A DNA stretch of 26,045 bases from Flavobacterium psychrophilum (GTDB taxonomy: Bacteria > Bacteroidota > Bacteroidia > Flavobacteriales > Flavobacteriaceae), in the NCBI GenBank assembly GCA_022730285.1, contig DZCQ01000030.1:3566-29610 (forward strand), read 5' to 3'. This document shows positions 1-8,963 of the stretch, piece after piece (within the stretch, counting starts at the first letter, position 1; every line of letters starts with the position of its first letter). A program made the translations under genes and the position numbers. Below the pieces are notes generated by a model. That model was not told where the DNA came from, made no database searches, and saw nothing but the letters and a program-made list of their open reading frames with translations.

Positions 1-47
1 CTCGGGTCTGGTAAAAGTGGTCTTTTCTTTGCCGCTCTTTTTCTCAT
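1..47 (-). CDS. rpsG: 30S ribosomal protein S7, N-terminal fragment (cut by window edge)
   Basis: The minus strand starts with ATG at 47 and reads MRKRAAKKRPLLPDP before the edge, which is the typical S7 N-terminus in Bacteroidota. S7 organises the 3' domain of 16S rRNA in the small subunit. It lies 24 bp after the rpsL stop on the same strand, the usual rpsL-rpsG order of the str operon (fusA would be expected next, outside the window). Only 15 codons are visible. Confidence 0.9.
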   Translation of the reverse strand, partial: MRKRAAKKRPLLPDP

Positions 48-71
48 GTCTTTTTCTTAAAAGTTTTTAAA

Positions 72-455
72 TTACTTTTTTACTTCTTTTGGTCTTTTTG
101 CTCCGTATTTAGATCTTCTTTGTGTTCTTCCCGCTACACCTGATGTGTCTAACGCTCCACGCACAATGTGATATCTTACTCCTGGCAAATCTTTTACCCT
201 TCCACCTCTAACTAATACTATCGAGTGCTCTTGTAGATTGTGTCCTTCACCTGGTATGTAGGCATTTACTTCGTTTCCATTAGTTAAACGCACACGTGCA
301 ACTTTACGCATTGCAGAGTTTGGTTTTTTTGGAGTAGTAGTGTAAACACGCGTACAAACACCTCTTCTTTGAGGACAAGAATCTAAAGCAACCGATTTAG
401 ACTTCTTAGTCATTTTGGTTCTTCCTGTTCTTACTAATTGTTGAATAGTTGGCAT
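72..455 (-). CDS. rpsL: 30S ribosomal protein S12
   Basis: A 127-residue S12, full length for the family (E. coli has 124). S12 sits at the decoding centre of the small subunit. The conserved streptomycin-contact loop [14 protein letters not shown] lies at residues 39-52 with both lysines (43, 44) present, and the second loop [14 protein letters not shown] follows near residue 88. No substitution of the kind known to give streptomycin resistance is visible at those lysines. It is the first gene of the str operon, is followed 24 bp later by rpsG, and has a well-formed promoter just upstream. Family identity is certain from sequence. Confidence 0.98.
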   Translation of the reverse strand: MPTIQQLVRTGRTKMTKKSKSVALDSCPQRRGVCTRVYTTTPKKPNSAMRKVARVRLTNGNEVNAYIPGEGHNLQEHSIVLVRGGRVKDLPGVRYHIVRGALDTSGVAGRTQRRSKYGAKRPKEVKK

Positions 456-508
456 AATTAAATACTAAAAATTACTTGTTTATAAAATTCCCACTTTTTA
501 TGGGGTTG

Positions 509-539
509 CAAAGGTATTGTTTTTTTTTAATAAAACAAA
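509..539 (-). promoter_or_regulatory. Bacteroidota-type promoter of rpsL/str operon
   Basis: On the minus strand TTTG (539-536) is followed after exactly 19 bases by TACCTTTG (516-509). This matches the Bacteroidota primary-sigma consensus of a -33 TTG box and a -7 TAnnTTTG box. The predicted transcript start is near 503, giving a leader of about 50 nt before the rpsL ATG at 455. Confidence 0.75.
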
Positions 540-571
540 TCTTAATTCATTAATTTTCAAGGATTTTATTT

Positions 572-579
572 TACTTTTG
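572..579 (+). promoter_or_regulatory. Possible -7 box for the Omp85-type gene
   Basis: TACTTTTG fits the -7 consensus TAnnTTTG and lies about 50 bp upstream of the start at 629. No convincing -33 TTG element is seen at the expected distance, so this is a weak call. Confidence 0.35.
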
Positions 580-628
580 ATTTTTTAAAACAAATATACT
601 TTCTTTTCGTTATTTTAAATAAACTATT

Positions 629-2290
629 TTGCTTAAATTATTAAAAAATATTGCTTTTGTATTTCTCTTTATTCTGAATCAGCAAGTTTGTTCTCAAAAT
701 TTTTATGTAAAGATAATTGGACCCGAATTATTAGAGACCAAAACTATTGATTCTATTGGATATACCAACAAACATTCGTCTGTAAAATCTGTTGTAGAAG
801 AGATAAATTTGTTTTCGGATAAATTGCTAAAAATTGGTTACTTAGAAAATTTCTCAGATGCTCCAAAAAAAGAAAATGATTCTACCTATATGTTTTCTTA
901 TCATCTTGGAGAAAAGACCAAATATATGTATATTAACATAGATTCTTCTTTGGAAATTATTGGATACAAAAAAGGAGAACAAAAAATATTAATAGCAGAT
1001 GTCTCCTTTTGGATGAATACAATTTTGCAGAAATTAGAAAAAAAAGGATTTTCGCTAGCTAGTTTGCAATTAGTAAATTTTAGAAACGAAAACAATCAAT
1101 TAATTGCTGTTTTAAAAACGAATATTGAAACAAAAAGAGTATTGAACGATATTGTGGTTAATGGTTATGAGAAATTCCCTGTTGGTTTTAAGAAAAATTT
1201 ACTTCGACCTTATAAGAATAAGGTTTTTAATCAAGATAATTTAACTAAAATAGCTTCCGATCTTGATAAAATTAGATTTGTAACTCAAATAAAATCTCCT
1301 GAAATATTGTTTAGCAAAGATTCTACAAAGGTTTTTGTGTATCTTGAAAAATCAAAACCAAACCTCTTCGATGGCTATATCGGATTTGCGTCTAACGAGG
1401 ACAAAAAAGTTGTTTTTACAGGCTATGTTGATTTACAGCTACAAAATATTTTAAATTCGGGCGAAAAGTTTTCAATATATTGGAAAAGCGACGGAAAAAA
1501 CCAAAAAGCATTTACCGGAAGTGTCGAATTTCCGTATGTATTACAAACTCCAATTGGTATAAAAGGACAATTAGCCATTTTTAAACAAGACAGCATTTAT
1601 CAAAACACACAAACAAATTTAGATTTAGGCTATCATCTCCGTTCTAATTCCAAAATATATTTAGGTTTTCAAAATACAGAATCTAGCGACATACAAAATA
1701 CAAATACAACGAGCATTAGCGATTACAAAAATTCGTTTTTAACCTCCCATTTTGACTATACACAATATAATGTACAGGATTATTTATTTCCTGAAAAAAC
1801 AAAAATTTATTTTAAAATTGGTTTTGGAAAAAGAAATTCCAATACAAATAGCAACCAACAATTTATTTCGGAGTTAAATGTATCTCACTTACTACATTTA
1901 AACAAAAAAAACAGCATTCAGATAAAAAGTTTAAATTATTATTTAAAAAGTAACCAATACATAATTAACGAGTTATACCGTTTTGGTGGCATTAACTCCA
2001 TCAGAGGTTTTAATGAAAATAGCCTGCAAGCAAATTTTTTTAGTTCCTTACTAAGCGAATACCGATATTTAATAGCTAGCAACTTATATGTATATTCTGT
2101 TATAGATTATGGCTATTTTCAAGACAAAAGCACTAAAATAAATTCCAGTTTAGTAGGAGTAGGATTAGGTTTTGGGCTGCTTACAAAAAACGGACTTTTT
2201 AATCTAGTTTACACCAATGGAAGTACAAGAGAGCAAGCAATTAAATTATCAAATTCGATAGTTCATATTAGTTTTAAAGCAAAATTTTAA
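629..2290 (+). CDS. Omp85/BamA-TamA superfamily outer-membrane barrel protein
   Basis: This 553-residue protein begins with a hydrophobic signal peptide ending near VCSQ (residues 1-23). It then has a periplasmic region containing at least one POTRA-like segment (about 167-245, KRVLNDIVVNGY onward) and a C-terminal beta-barrel from about residue 246. The barrel carries the Omp85 loop-6 signature RFGGINSIRGF at about 451-461 and ends in the terminal Phe typical of outer-membrane proteins (ISFKAKF). It is shorter than BamA (about 800 aa), so it is more likely a TamA-like or surface-antigen-type member than the essential BamA. The start is unusual: an in-frame TAA at 620-622 leaves only TTG 629 or ATT 626 before the signal peptide, with no upstream ATG. 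The gene is divergent from rpsL and precedes the SusC gene by 62 bp. Substrate unknown. Confidence 0.85.
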   Translation: MLKLLKNIAFVFLFILNQQVCSQNFYVKIIGPELLETKTIDSIGYTNKHSSVKSVVEEINLFSDKLLKIGYLENFSDAPKKENDSTYMFSYHLGEKTKYMYINIDSSLEIIGYKKGEQKILIADVSFWMNTILQKLEKKGFSLASLQLVNFRNENNQLIAVLKTNIETKRVLNDIVVNGYEKFPVGFKKNLLRPYKNKVFNQDNLTKIASDLDKIRFVTQIKSPEILFSKDSTKVFVYLEKSKPNLFDGYIGFASNEDKKVVFTGYVDLQLQNILNSGEKFSIYWKSDGKNQKAFTGSVEFPYVLQTPIGIKGQLAIFKQDSIYQNTQTNLDLGYHLRSNSKIYLGFQNTESSDIQNTNTTSISDYKNSFLTSHFDYTQYNVQDYLFPEKTKIYFKIGFGKRNSNTNSNQQFISELNVSHLLHLNKKNSIQIKSLNYYLKSNQYIINELYRFGGINSIRGFNENSLQANFFSSLLSEYRYLIASNLYVYSVIDYGYFQDKSTKINSSLVGVGLGFGLLTKNGLFNLVYTNGSTREQAIKLSNSIVHISFKAKF

Positions 2291-2320
2291 AAAAAGTTTT
2301 TTTATTAAAAAATTATTAAC

Positions 2321-2328
2321 TATTTTTG
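2321..2328 (+). promoter_or_regulatory. Likely -7 box for susC-susD
   Basis: TATTTTTG matches TAnnTTTG and sits 24 bp upstream of the SusC ATG at 2353, giving a predicted leader of about 18-20 nt. The -33 position holds only a T-run with no TTG. Being in the gap after the Omp85 gene, it would make susC-susD a separate transcript. Confidence 0.45.
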
Positions 2329-2352
2329 TTAAAATTAACTTAAAATTAACAC

Positions 2353-5300
2353 ATGAAATTAAATCTAAACCGATTAGTAGTCGTTCTATTTTTACTACTC
2401 ACACATGTTGTATTTTCGCAAGAAAAAACAATAACAGGCATTGTAACAGATGCTACTGGAAGTACTTTACCAGGAGTAAATGTAGTAATAAAAGGAACAA
2501 ACAAAGGAGCGTCAACTAGCTTTGATGGTTCTTTTAAAATTAAAGTAAATGCAGATGACACATTGCTATTTACTTTTGCTGGAATGAAAAGTCAGGAGCT
2601 TCCAGCAACCGCAAACATGAAAGTGAAAATGCAAGATGACCAAGTGAAACTTAAAGAAGTATTGGTAACTTCTCTTGGAATCAAAAAGAAAAAAGCTGCA
2701 ATTACATCTTCTTACACAACAGTTTCTGAAAAAGAATTAAAATCTGCTTCTAATCCAGATGTAGTAAGATCCTTAATAGGAAAAGTATCTGGTGTTACTA
2801 TTAATGGTACTACTAATGGTGTAAATGGAAGTAACTCCATAAGAATTAGATCCATGCTATCTTTTACAGGTAATACTGAAGCTTTAGTGGTTATAGATAA
2901 TGTAATTTCTAATGCAGATGTTTTAGCAACTCTTCCTGCCGATGCTATTGAAAATGTAACTATTTTAAAAGGAGCTCAAGGAGCTGCTCTATATGGGTCA
3001 CAAGGAAAACAAGGTGTTGTAATGGTGCAAACTAAGAAAGGAAATTCATCAGAACCATTTGCAGCAACTTTTAACTCTGGTTTTGATGTAGAAAACATAA
3101 ACTTTATTCCAGAAAGACAACAAAAATACGGACAAGGCTGGTATGGAGCATGGGATCAGCAAGAAAATGGTGGTTGGGGAGAACTCTTTGATGGTTCTAT
3201 TAGAAATGTAGGTATTCCATTGCCAGACGGCTCTAATGTAACAGCACCATACTCTGCTAGAGGAAACGAATCTACTAAAGCTTTTTATCAAACTGGTCAA
3301 ATTTTTCAAAATAATTTGAATTTAAATTTTAGTGGAAAAGATTCCTTCTTGAATTTAAATTTAGGAAATGTAAGACGTAATTTTATATTAGATGGGGACA
3401 ATTTAAATAGAAATACAATTGTCTTAAACGCTAGTAAAAAAATAAACAAGTTGAGAGTAGGTGGAATGTTTACACTTACAAATCAAAGAACAAAACAAGC
3501 AAATGTTAATGCACAAACTTCTAGGGCTGATTATACCATTTTAACAAATTTATTGAATACCGCATCAAACGTTCCTGTAGAAGAATTTAAAAATAGAGGT
3601 TTGTATGGTTGGAATGGCTATTTCCAAAACCCATATTGGGCGAAAGATAACAATAGACTAAATGAAACAAGCAATTATATCAACCTTGGACTAAATGCTG
3701 ATTATGAACTAACTAAAAATATTAGTATAGCTTACAATGGATCGGTTCAATTTAAGAACAACAACCAAGTATCTTATGCCAATCAAGGAGATGCACCAGC
3801 AACAGCAGATGGCACTTTTTCTTCTGCATCAGAATATTATCAATCTAATTTTTCTTCTACTTATTACTATGGCGACTTGTTGGCAAACTTTAACTACAAT
3901 CTAACCGAAAAAGTTGGCTTAAAGTTTAATATAGGTCAAAATATGCAATATAACTATTTACAAAGAATATCGCAAGGTGGTAATAATTTAGAAATACCTT
4001 ATTTCTATCATATAACAAATGTATTAAATCCAGCAATACCAAATACATTAGACAATAGAACTATCACAACTACTTCTACTGCCACATTTGTAAATACCGA
4101 TTTAAATTATGAGGACTACCTTTTCTTAAATTTAACAGGACGTTATGAGGGAAATAGTGTTGCATCAAAAGGAAATCAATTTTACTTTTACCCATCTGCA
4201 GGAGCATCATTTATACCTACAAAAGCTTTTGAATCATTAAAAGGAAAATCAACTTTAAGCAATTTAAAAGTATATGCAAATTACTCTAAGGTTGGTTCGT
4301 TAGACCCAGTTGCAGCTTATGAAACATTAAATTTAGCAAATGTATCAACTGGTTTCGCATTTCCAAATACAGGTTATTCTTACAATGATGCTTATTCAAT
4401 TACAGATAAAAACATTAAACCAGAAACTTATACAACAATAGAAGGTGGTATTAACTTGGGTTTTTTTAATGATAAATTAACGCTAGATGCAGCAGGTTTC
4501 ATGACAAAAACAAAAGATTTAATTACCAATGCGTCTGTAAGTAATGCTTCTGGATTAACATATAGCAAGAAAAATGCTGGAGAACTAGAAGGAAAAGGTA
4601 TTGAATTGGAGTTAGGTTTTATGCCTTTTAACACTCCAACTTTTAAATGGAGTGGAAGATTATCCTATACATCTTATGACACAAAGGTAATCGATGCTGG
4701 AGATTCAGACAAAGTAGTGTTATTTGATGGTGGAAACTCTCAAATTGTAGGAAATATTTCAGCAGTGGAAGGTTTATCTTTCCCATATATAACAGGAACT
4801 GATTGGACAAGAGATCAAAATGGAAGAGTAATTGTAGATGCACAAGGAAGACCATCTCCTACCTCAACACTTCAAAATTTAGCAAAAGTAACACCAGATT
4901 ATATATTAGGATTGTCAAATACCTTAGAATACAAAGGTGTTGGATTATCATTTGTAATGGATTACAGAACAGGACATAGCTTCTTATCACAGACTAAATA
5001 TAACTTAACGTGGAATGGACATTTAGTCGAATCTGCTGAATTTGACAGAAATGTAGGGTTTCTTATGCCTGATTCTGTGATAGACGATCCATCTACACCA
5101 GGTGTAGTTGATTATATTCCAAATACAAATGTATTAACAGGAGGATATTACACATTAACTGGAGCAAATAATAGAACACAAGCTTATTATGGTTCTGCAT
5201 CAAATTTAGGAGCACATAACCTTATTGACGCTACTGCATTTAAAGTGAGAGAGATTTCTCTAAGCTATTCTTTCCCAAAAAATATGTTAAAAAAATTAGG

Positions 5301-5538
5301 TATGCAATCCTTAAAATGCAGTGTAAATGCAAGAAATGCGTTCGTCATATTAGCTAAAAGCAACAAAGGTTATGCAGATCCAGAAGCATCAAATCAAATA
5401 AATAGTTCTACCTCATCAGCGGCTAAAAATCCAGCTGGAACATTGACTAATTCGTCCAGAAATGGAATTGGATTTATCGGAGATGCACAATATCCATCTA
5501 CAAGAACTTTTGGTTTCTCAATAAATACTACATTTTAA
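2353..5538 (+). CDS. SusC/RagA-family TonB-dependent outer-membrane transporter
   Basis: A 1061-residue protein, the usual size for SusC. Order of parts: signal peptide (1-22, ending VVFSQ), a carboxypeptidase-regulatory-like beta-sandwich with the characteristic ITGIVTDATGSTLPGVNVVIKG start (about 26-95), a plug domain with the LKEVLVTSLGIKKKK and VRSLIGKVSGVTI signatures (about 100-225), then the beta-barrel ending in a terminal Phe (FGFSINTTF). SusC proteins import oligosaccharides or peptides across the outer membrane using TonB energy, with a SusD lid on top. The SusD partner follows after 18 bp. No glycoside hydrolase, peptidase, sigma/anti-sigma pair or hybrid regulator adjoins, so the substrate cannot be read from context. 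There is no Shine-Dalgarno; the start is fixed by the signal peptide. Confidence 0.95.
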   Translation: MKLNLNRLVVVLFLLLTHVVFSQEKTITGIVTDATGSTLPGVNVVIKGTNKGASTSFDGSFKIKVNADDTLLFTFAGMKSQELPATANMKVKMQDDQVKLKEVLVTSLGIKKKKAAITSSYTTVSEKELKSASNPDVVRSLIGKVSGVTINGTTNGVNGSNSIRIRSMLSFTGNTEALVVIDNVISNADVLATLPADAIENVTILKGAQGAALYGSQGKQGVVMVQTKKGNSSEPFAATFNSGFDVENINFIPERQQKYGQGWYGAWDQQENGGWGELFDGSIRNVGIPLPDGSNVTAPYSARGNESTKAFYQTGQIFQNNLNLNFSGKDSFLNLNLGNVRRNFILDGDNLNRNTIVLNASKKINKLRVGGMFTLTNQRTKQANVNAQTSRADYTILTNLLNTASNVPVEEFKNRGLYGWNGYFQNPYWAKDNNRLNETSNYINLGLNADYELTKNISIAYNGSVQFKNNNQVSYANQGDAPATADGTFSSASEYYQSNFSSTYYYGDLLANFNYNLTEKVGLKFNIGQNMQYNYLQRISQGGNNLEIPYFYHITNVLNPAIPNTLDNRTITTTSTATFVNTDLNYEDYLFLNLTGRYEGNSVASKGNQFYFYPSAGASFIPTKAFESLKGKSTLSNLKVYANYSKVGSLDPVAAYETLNLANVSTGFAFPNTGYSYNDAYSITDKNIKPETYTTIEGGINLGFFNDKLTLDAAGFMTKTKDLITNASVSNASGLTYSKKNAGELEGKGIELELGFMPFNTPTFKWSGRLSYTSYDTKVIDAGDSDKVVLFDGGNSQIVGNISAVEGLSFPYITGTDWTRDQNGRVIVDAQGRPSPTSTLQNLAKVTPDYILGLSNTLEYKGVGLSFVMDYRTGHSFLSQTKYNLTWNGHLVESAEFDRNVGFLMPDSVIDDPSTPGVVDYIPNTNVLTGGYYTLTGANNRTQAYYGSASNLGAHNLIDATAFKVREISLSYSFPKNMLKKLGMQSLKCSVNARNAFVILAKSNKGYADPEASNQINSSTSSAAKNPAGTLTNSSRNGIGFIGDAQYPSTRTFGFSINTTF

Positions 5539-5556
5539 TAATAAATAACTTATCTT

Positions 5557-7107
5557 ATGAAAAAAATATTTCTAATAAGTTTCTTAACAAGTCTAGCTTT
5601 AACTTCATGCGAAAGTTATCTAGATGTTAACGAAGATCAGTCAAACAAAGCTCCATTTGATGCAATAGCTCCAAACCAAATGCTTGCTGGAGCAATAAAC
5701 AACTATGTAAACCATCAGGTTGTAACACTTTCTAGCTACGGAAACAAAATGTCTTATGTGTGGGGATTAAATTCTGGTTTTACCACAACCGATGCTGCAT
5801 ATACCTATATTTATACTAGTAGTAATTATCAAACTGCTTTTGAAAATACCTATCTATTTGGAGATAATTTTCAGGATATTATAGATAAAAAAGCAACCTT
5901 CCCAGAATATTCATTACACTTTGGAATATCTAAATTATTCAAAGTCATTTCTATGGATTATCTTACAGCATTGTATGGAGATGTACCTTACACTGAAGCT
6001 TTCAATTCCAACATAGTATCTCCTAAGTATGATGACGATAAAGCCATTATCCCTGCATTATTTTTAGAATTAGACGAAGCGAGAGCATATTTAGCCTCTA
6101 CAACAGCAAAACCCCTTGGAGCAGAAGATATCGTTTTTGGTGGAAATCTTACAAAATGGAAAAAATTAATAAATACCGTAGAATTAAGAATGTTAATGCG
6201 ATTATCTAAAACCACAGACCCTACACTTGTGGCATTAAGAACAGCTAGATTTGCAGCATTAACACAAGATTTTATTAATCAAGATGTAACAGTTAATCCT
6301 GGATATAACTTATCTGCATTATTAAAAAGATCTCCATTATATAGAGCTTATGCACGTAACGAAGCCTTAAATGGATTTACATCCGCATATAGTTCTAATG
6401 CGGCTGGAGATTATGTAGCTAAACTAGTAAATGGTACTTTTACAGATTCTAATATCACAGCAGACATTGTTGATCCAAGAAGATCTAATATGTTTACTTT
6501 AGTAGGAGGTGTTGTAAAAGGAAACATACAAGGAGTATTTCCTACAACAGCAATATCAAGATTTTCAACTTTTTATCACGGAAGAAATGTTGTGGGTGCT
6601 GTTGGAGATAAAAATGGTAGTGAGCGAAACGCTTTTTTAATGCTAGCTGCAGAAAGTTATTTCCTACAAGCAGAAGCATTTGAAAGAACCTACTTGGTTG
6701 GAAATGCACATACAGCATTTGATAACGGAATTACAGCATCTTTTAATTTTTATAGCACCCCTTTCGGAACAGCAACTTATCCGATTCTAAATGCAGGTAC
6801 TTATATTAGCACTACAGACTCTAAAAATGGTTTAGGTTGGTCTGGATCTACAGATAAGATAAATGCCATAATGACCCAAAAATATCTTGCACTAGCACAA
6901 TGGCAAGGTATAGAAACATACATTGACCACATGAGAACCGGTTTTCCGGTATTACCAATTCCTGTTGGTGCAGCTAAACCTAATAGACCTAATAGATTAA
7001 TATATCCAAATTCGGAATATTCCTCTAATAGCAAAAATGTTCCTAATGTTACAAACGATGATTTATTTACCATAAATTCTAAAACTCCTTATTATTTACA
7101 ACCGTAA
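5557..7107 (+). CDS. SusD/RagB-family nutrient-binding outer-membrane lipoprotein
   Basis: A 516-residue protein starting with a lipoprotein signal peptide, MKKIFLISFLTSLALTSC, with Cys18 as the lipidation site (lipobox LTSC). The rest has the helix-rich SusD-like pattern: an N-terminal YLDVNEDQSNKAPFDAIAPNQML stretch, a middle TALYGDVPYTEAF motif, and a C-terminal TQKYLALAQWQGIETYIDHMRTGFP region typical of the SusD-like group 2 proteins. It acts at the cell surface as the substrate-capturing lid of the SusC channel encoded 18 bp upstream, and the two are clearly co-transcribed. A terminator hairpin follows 20 bp after the stop. The bound substrate is unknown. Confidence 0.93.
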   Translation: MKKIFLISFLTSLALTSCESYLDVNEDQSNKAPFDAIAPNQMLAGAINNYVNHQVVTLSSYGNKMSYVWGLNSGFTTTDAAYTYIYTSSNYQTAFENTYLFGDNFQDIIDKKATFPEYSLHFGISKLFKVISMDYLTALYGDVPYTEAFNSNIVSPKYDDDKAIIPALFLELDEARAYLASTTAKPLGAEDIVFGGNLTKWKKLINTVELRMLMRLSKTTDPTLVALRTARFAALTQDFINQDVTVNPGYNLSALLKRSPLYRAYARNEALNGFTSAYSSNAAGDYVAKLVNGTFTDSNITADIVDPRRSNMFTLVGGVVKGNIQGVFPTTAISRFSTFYHGRNVVGAVGDKNGSERNAFLMLAAESYFLQAEAFERTYLVGNAHTAFDNGITASFNFYSTPFGTATYPILNAGTYISTTDSKNGLGWSGSTDKINAIMTQKYLALAQWQGIETYIDHMRTGFPVLPIPVGAAKPNRPNRLIYPNSEYSSNSKNVPNVTNDDLFTINSKTPYYLQP

Positions 7108-7127
7108 TATTTCGCAGTTAGTTTCTG

Positions 7128-7159
7128 AAAACCATCACCTAAAAAGTGGTGGTTTTTTT
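7128..7159 (+). terminator. Rho-independent terminator after susD
   Basis: An 11-bp stem pairs 7128-7138 (AAAACCATCAC) with 7146-7156, with one T-G wobble, a 7-nt A-rich loop, and a run of seven T's at 7153-7159. It closes the susC-susD transcript and directly abuts the rlmB promoter. Confidence 0.85.
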
Positions 7160-7160
7160 A

Positions 7161-7168
7161 TATCTTTG
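7161..7168 (+). promoter_or_regulatory. -7 box of rlmB; possibly leaderless start
   Basis: TATCTTTG is a perfect TAnnTTTG box ending four bases before the rlmB ATG at 7173. The expected transcription start falls at or within a base or two of the ATG, so the mRNA may be leaderless. No clear -33 TTG is present because that position is occupied by the upstream terminator stem. Confidence 0.6.
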
Positions 7169-7172
7169 CAAA

Positions 7173-7910
7173 ATGGAAAAAGAAAATCAAATTTTTGGAA
7201 TACGTGCAATTATTGAAGCAATTAATGCAAAAAAAGAAATTGACAAAGTTTTTATTCAAAGCGATGCACAAAGCGAATTAATGCAAGAATTGCAAAAATT
7301 AATGAAAAAAAACAGTATTAATTTTTCGTATGTTCCAGTTGAAAAACTAAATAGATTAACACCAAATAACCATCAAGGGGCTGTGGCAACCATTGCTCCT
7401 ATTGTATTTCAGGATTTAGAAAAATTAATAGACATGGTTATAGAAAGTGGCAAGAAACCATTGTTTTTAATTTTGGATCAATTATCGGATGCACGTAATT
7501 TTGGTGCTATTATCCGTACCGCAGAATGCACTGGGGTAAATGGCATTATTGTTCAAAAACAAGGTTCTGCTCCTGTAAATGGAGATACCGTTAAAACGTC
7601 GGCTGGAGCTGTATTTAATGTGCCTATTTGCAAAGTAAATCATATAAAAGATGCGATATTCTTACTACAAGCATCTGGAATTAAAACCGTTGCCGCTACA
7701 GAAAAAACTGAAAATACAATTTATGATATTGTTCTTAACGAACCTGTTGCAATAATAATGGGTAGCGAAGACAGAGGTGTGAACCCATCGGTACTCAAAA
7801 TTGTAGATGAAAAAGCGAAGTTGCCAATGTTTGGAACAATAGAATCTTTAAACGTTTCGGTGGCTTGTGGGGCTTTTTTATACGAAACGCTAAGACAACG
7901 CAGGGAATAA
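7173..7910 (+). CDS. rlmB: 23S rRNA 2'-O-ribose methyltransferase of the SpoU/TrmH family (RlmB-like)
   Basis: A 245-residue SpoU-family enzyme using S-adenosylmethionine; RlmB methylates G2251 in the 23S rRNA peptidyl-transferase loop. An N-terminal substrate-binding domain (IFGIRAIIEAI at 7-17, HQGAVA at 67-72) is followed by the SPOUT knot with all three motifs: LDQLSDARNFGAIIRTAE at 101-118 (Asn109, Arg115), IIMGSEDRGVNPSVL at 194-208, and ESLNVSVACGAFLYE at 224-238. I start at ATG 7173, not at an upstream in-frame GTG (7146), because the GTG lies inside the susD terminator and upstream of the -7 box. It heads a two-gene unit with the next ORF, whose ATG follows the stop immediately. RlmB versus a related 2'-O-methyltransferase is inferred from domain layout. 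Confidence 0.88.
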   Translation: MEKENQIFGIRAIIEAINAKKEIDKVFIQSDAQSELMQELQKLMKKNSINFSYVPVEKLNRLTPNNHQGAVATIAPIVFQDLEKLIDMVIESGKKPLFLILDQLSDARNFGAIIRTAECTGVNGIIVQKQGSAPVNGDTVKTSAGAVFNVPICKVNHIKDAIFLLQASGIKTVAATEKTENTIYDIVLNEPVAIIMGSEDRGVNPSVLKIVDEKAKLPMFGTIESLNVSVACGAFLYETLRQRRE

Positions 7911-8963
7911 ATGAAAGAAAAAGATGTAAAAATAGCTTTCAAAAAACCAAATTATCCAATTTCTGAGGAGTTATACGATTATCTTGAAAAATATGGAAGA
8001 ACAACTAAAACCAGTGTGTTTTATGATGATTTGCTACGCTTTTCAGGTTTTATAAATCTAGAAGATAGCGACGGAAACGATACTTTATGGCATAGAGTGT
8101 ATTATCCTGAATTTGACCGACAGGAATTAGAAACAAATATTAACAAAATTTACACCCTTTTGCACTCTGATGGAGATGTCAAAACACTACCTTACTTAAA
8201 AGTTGATACCATTGACTATTGCACCTTTGGAAATTCTAAACCATTTAGAGTAAAAGTTCGTAATATTATAAATGATAATTTTACGAACTTTTATATTAAA
8301 AAAGCAGATGCCTCTAGAGTATTTGGTCTTGAATTAGAAGAAATTTTGTCGCCAAACAGAATGAATTTTTTAATTTACAAAGACACTTTAATAGAAGAAC
8401 ATATAATTGGTATTCCTGGTGATATTTTTATACATAAAAACTTGCCCAATTGTACCGAGCTTGAAAAAGCGCAAATTGCCAAAGAATTTGTAAAATTTAA
8501 CGAACGCTGTGTTATCGGATTATTGGGAGATATGCGGTCTTATAATTATGTAATAATTCCTATTCATGATTTTGACCACGTAGAATATAGAATAAGACCT
8601 ATTGATTTTGACCAACAATCGTATGAAGGCAATTTAAAAATATACTTTCCACAGTTTTTTAAAGAAAATTACAAAATGGTTCAATTGGTTATTGATAAAC
8701 TAAAACCAAATTCGATAGAACAATATAAAAAAGAAGTTCGCTCTGCAACTGTTAAAAGAATTCATGGTCAAGAAACTAGATACAATGAATTAATTAATAT
8801 CATGAAAAAAGAAACACTTTCATCGGAAGAGAATGTTTTGAAACTACGAAAAGCATTGCATTTGTTTAGTCATGATGTTTTATTTAAAAAATGTGAAACT
8901 ATGGGAGATATAGTTTCTACCGGGCTGGATTTTATTTTAAAAAATTATAAAAACAACTTTTAA
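7911..8963 (+). CDS. Uncharacterised protein with protein-kinase-like (aminoglycoside phosphotransferase/HipA-like) motifs
   Basis: I do not recognise a named family for this 350-residue protein. It has no signal peptide or membrane segment, so it is cytoplasmic. Seen in the sequence is a set of motifs in protein-kinase-like order: FYIKKAD at 127-133 (candidate ATP-binding Lys130/131), an acidic helix ELEEIL at 141-146, the catalytic-loop pattern GDMRSYN at 206-212 (Asp207, four residues, Asn212), and RPIDFD at 229-234 (Asp232, like the metal-binding Asp of DFG). That arrangement suggests a phosphotransferase or a degenerate kinase fold; the function is inference. It starts immediately after the rlmB stop, so the two are translationally linked, and it overlaps the convergent rhomboid gene by 4 bp at its end. 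Confidence 0.6.
   Translation: MKEKDVKIAFKKPNYPISEELYDYLEKYGRTTKTSVFYDDLLRFSGFINLEDSDGNDTLWHRVYYPEFDRQELETNINKIYTLLHSDGDVKTLPYLKVDTIDYCTFGNSKPFRVKVRNIINDNFTNFYIKKADASRVFGLELEEILSPNRMNFLIYKDTLIEEHIIGIPGDIFIHKNLPNCTELEKAQIAKEFVKFNERCVIGLLGDMRSYNYVIIPIHDFDHVEYRIRPIDFDQQSYEGNLKIYFPQFFKENYKMVQLVIDKLKPNSIEQYKKEVRSATVKRIHGQETRYNELINIMKKETLSSEENVLKLRKALHLFSHDVLFKKCETMGDIVSTGLDFILKNYKNNF

Noticed and set aside
2353..7107. Complete polysaccharide utilisation locus
   Set aside because: Only the SusC/SusD pair is present; no degradative enzyme or dedicated regulator adjoins, so no substrate is claimed.
7146..7172. GTG start giving rlmB nine extra codons
   Set aside because: It lies within the susD terminator stem and before the -7 box; the methyltransferase sequence begins at ATG 7173.
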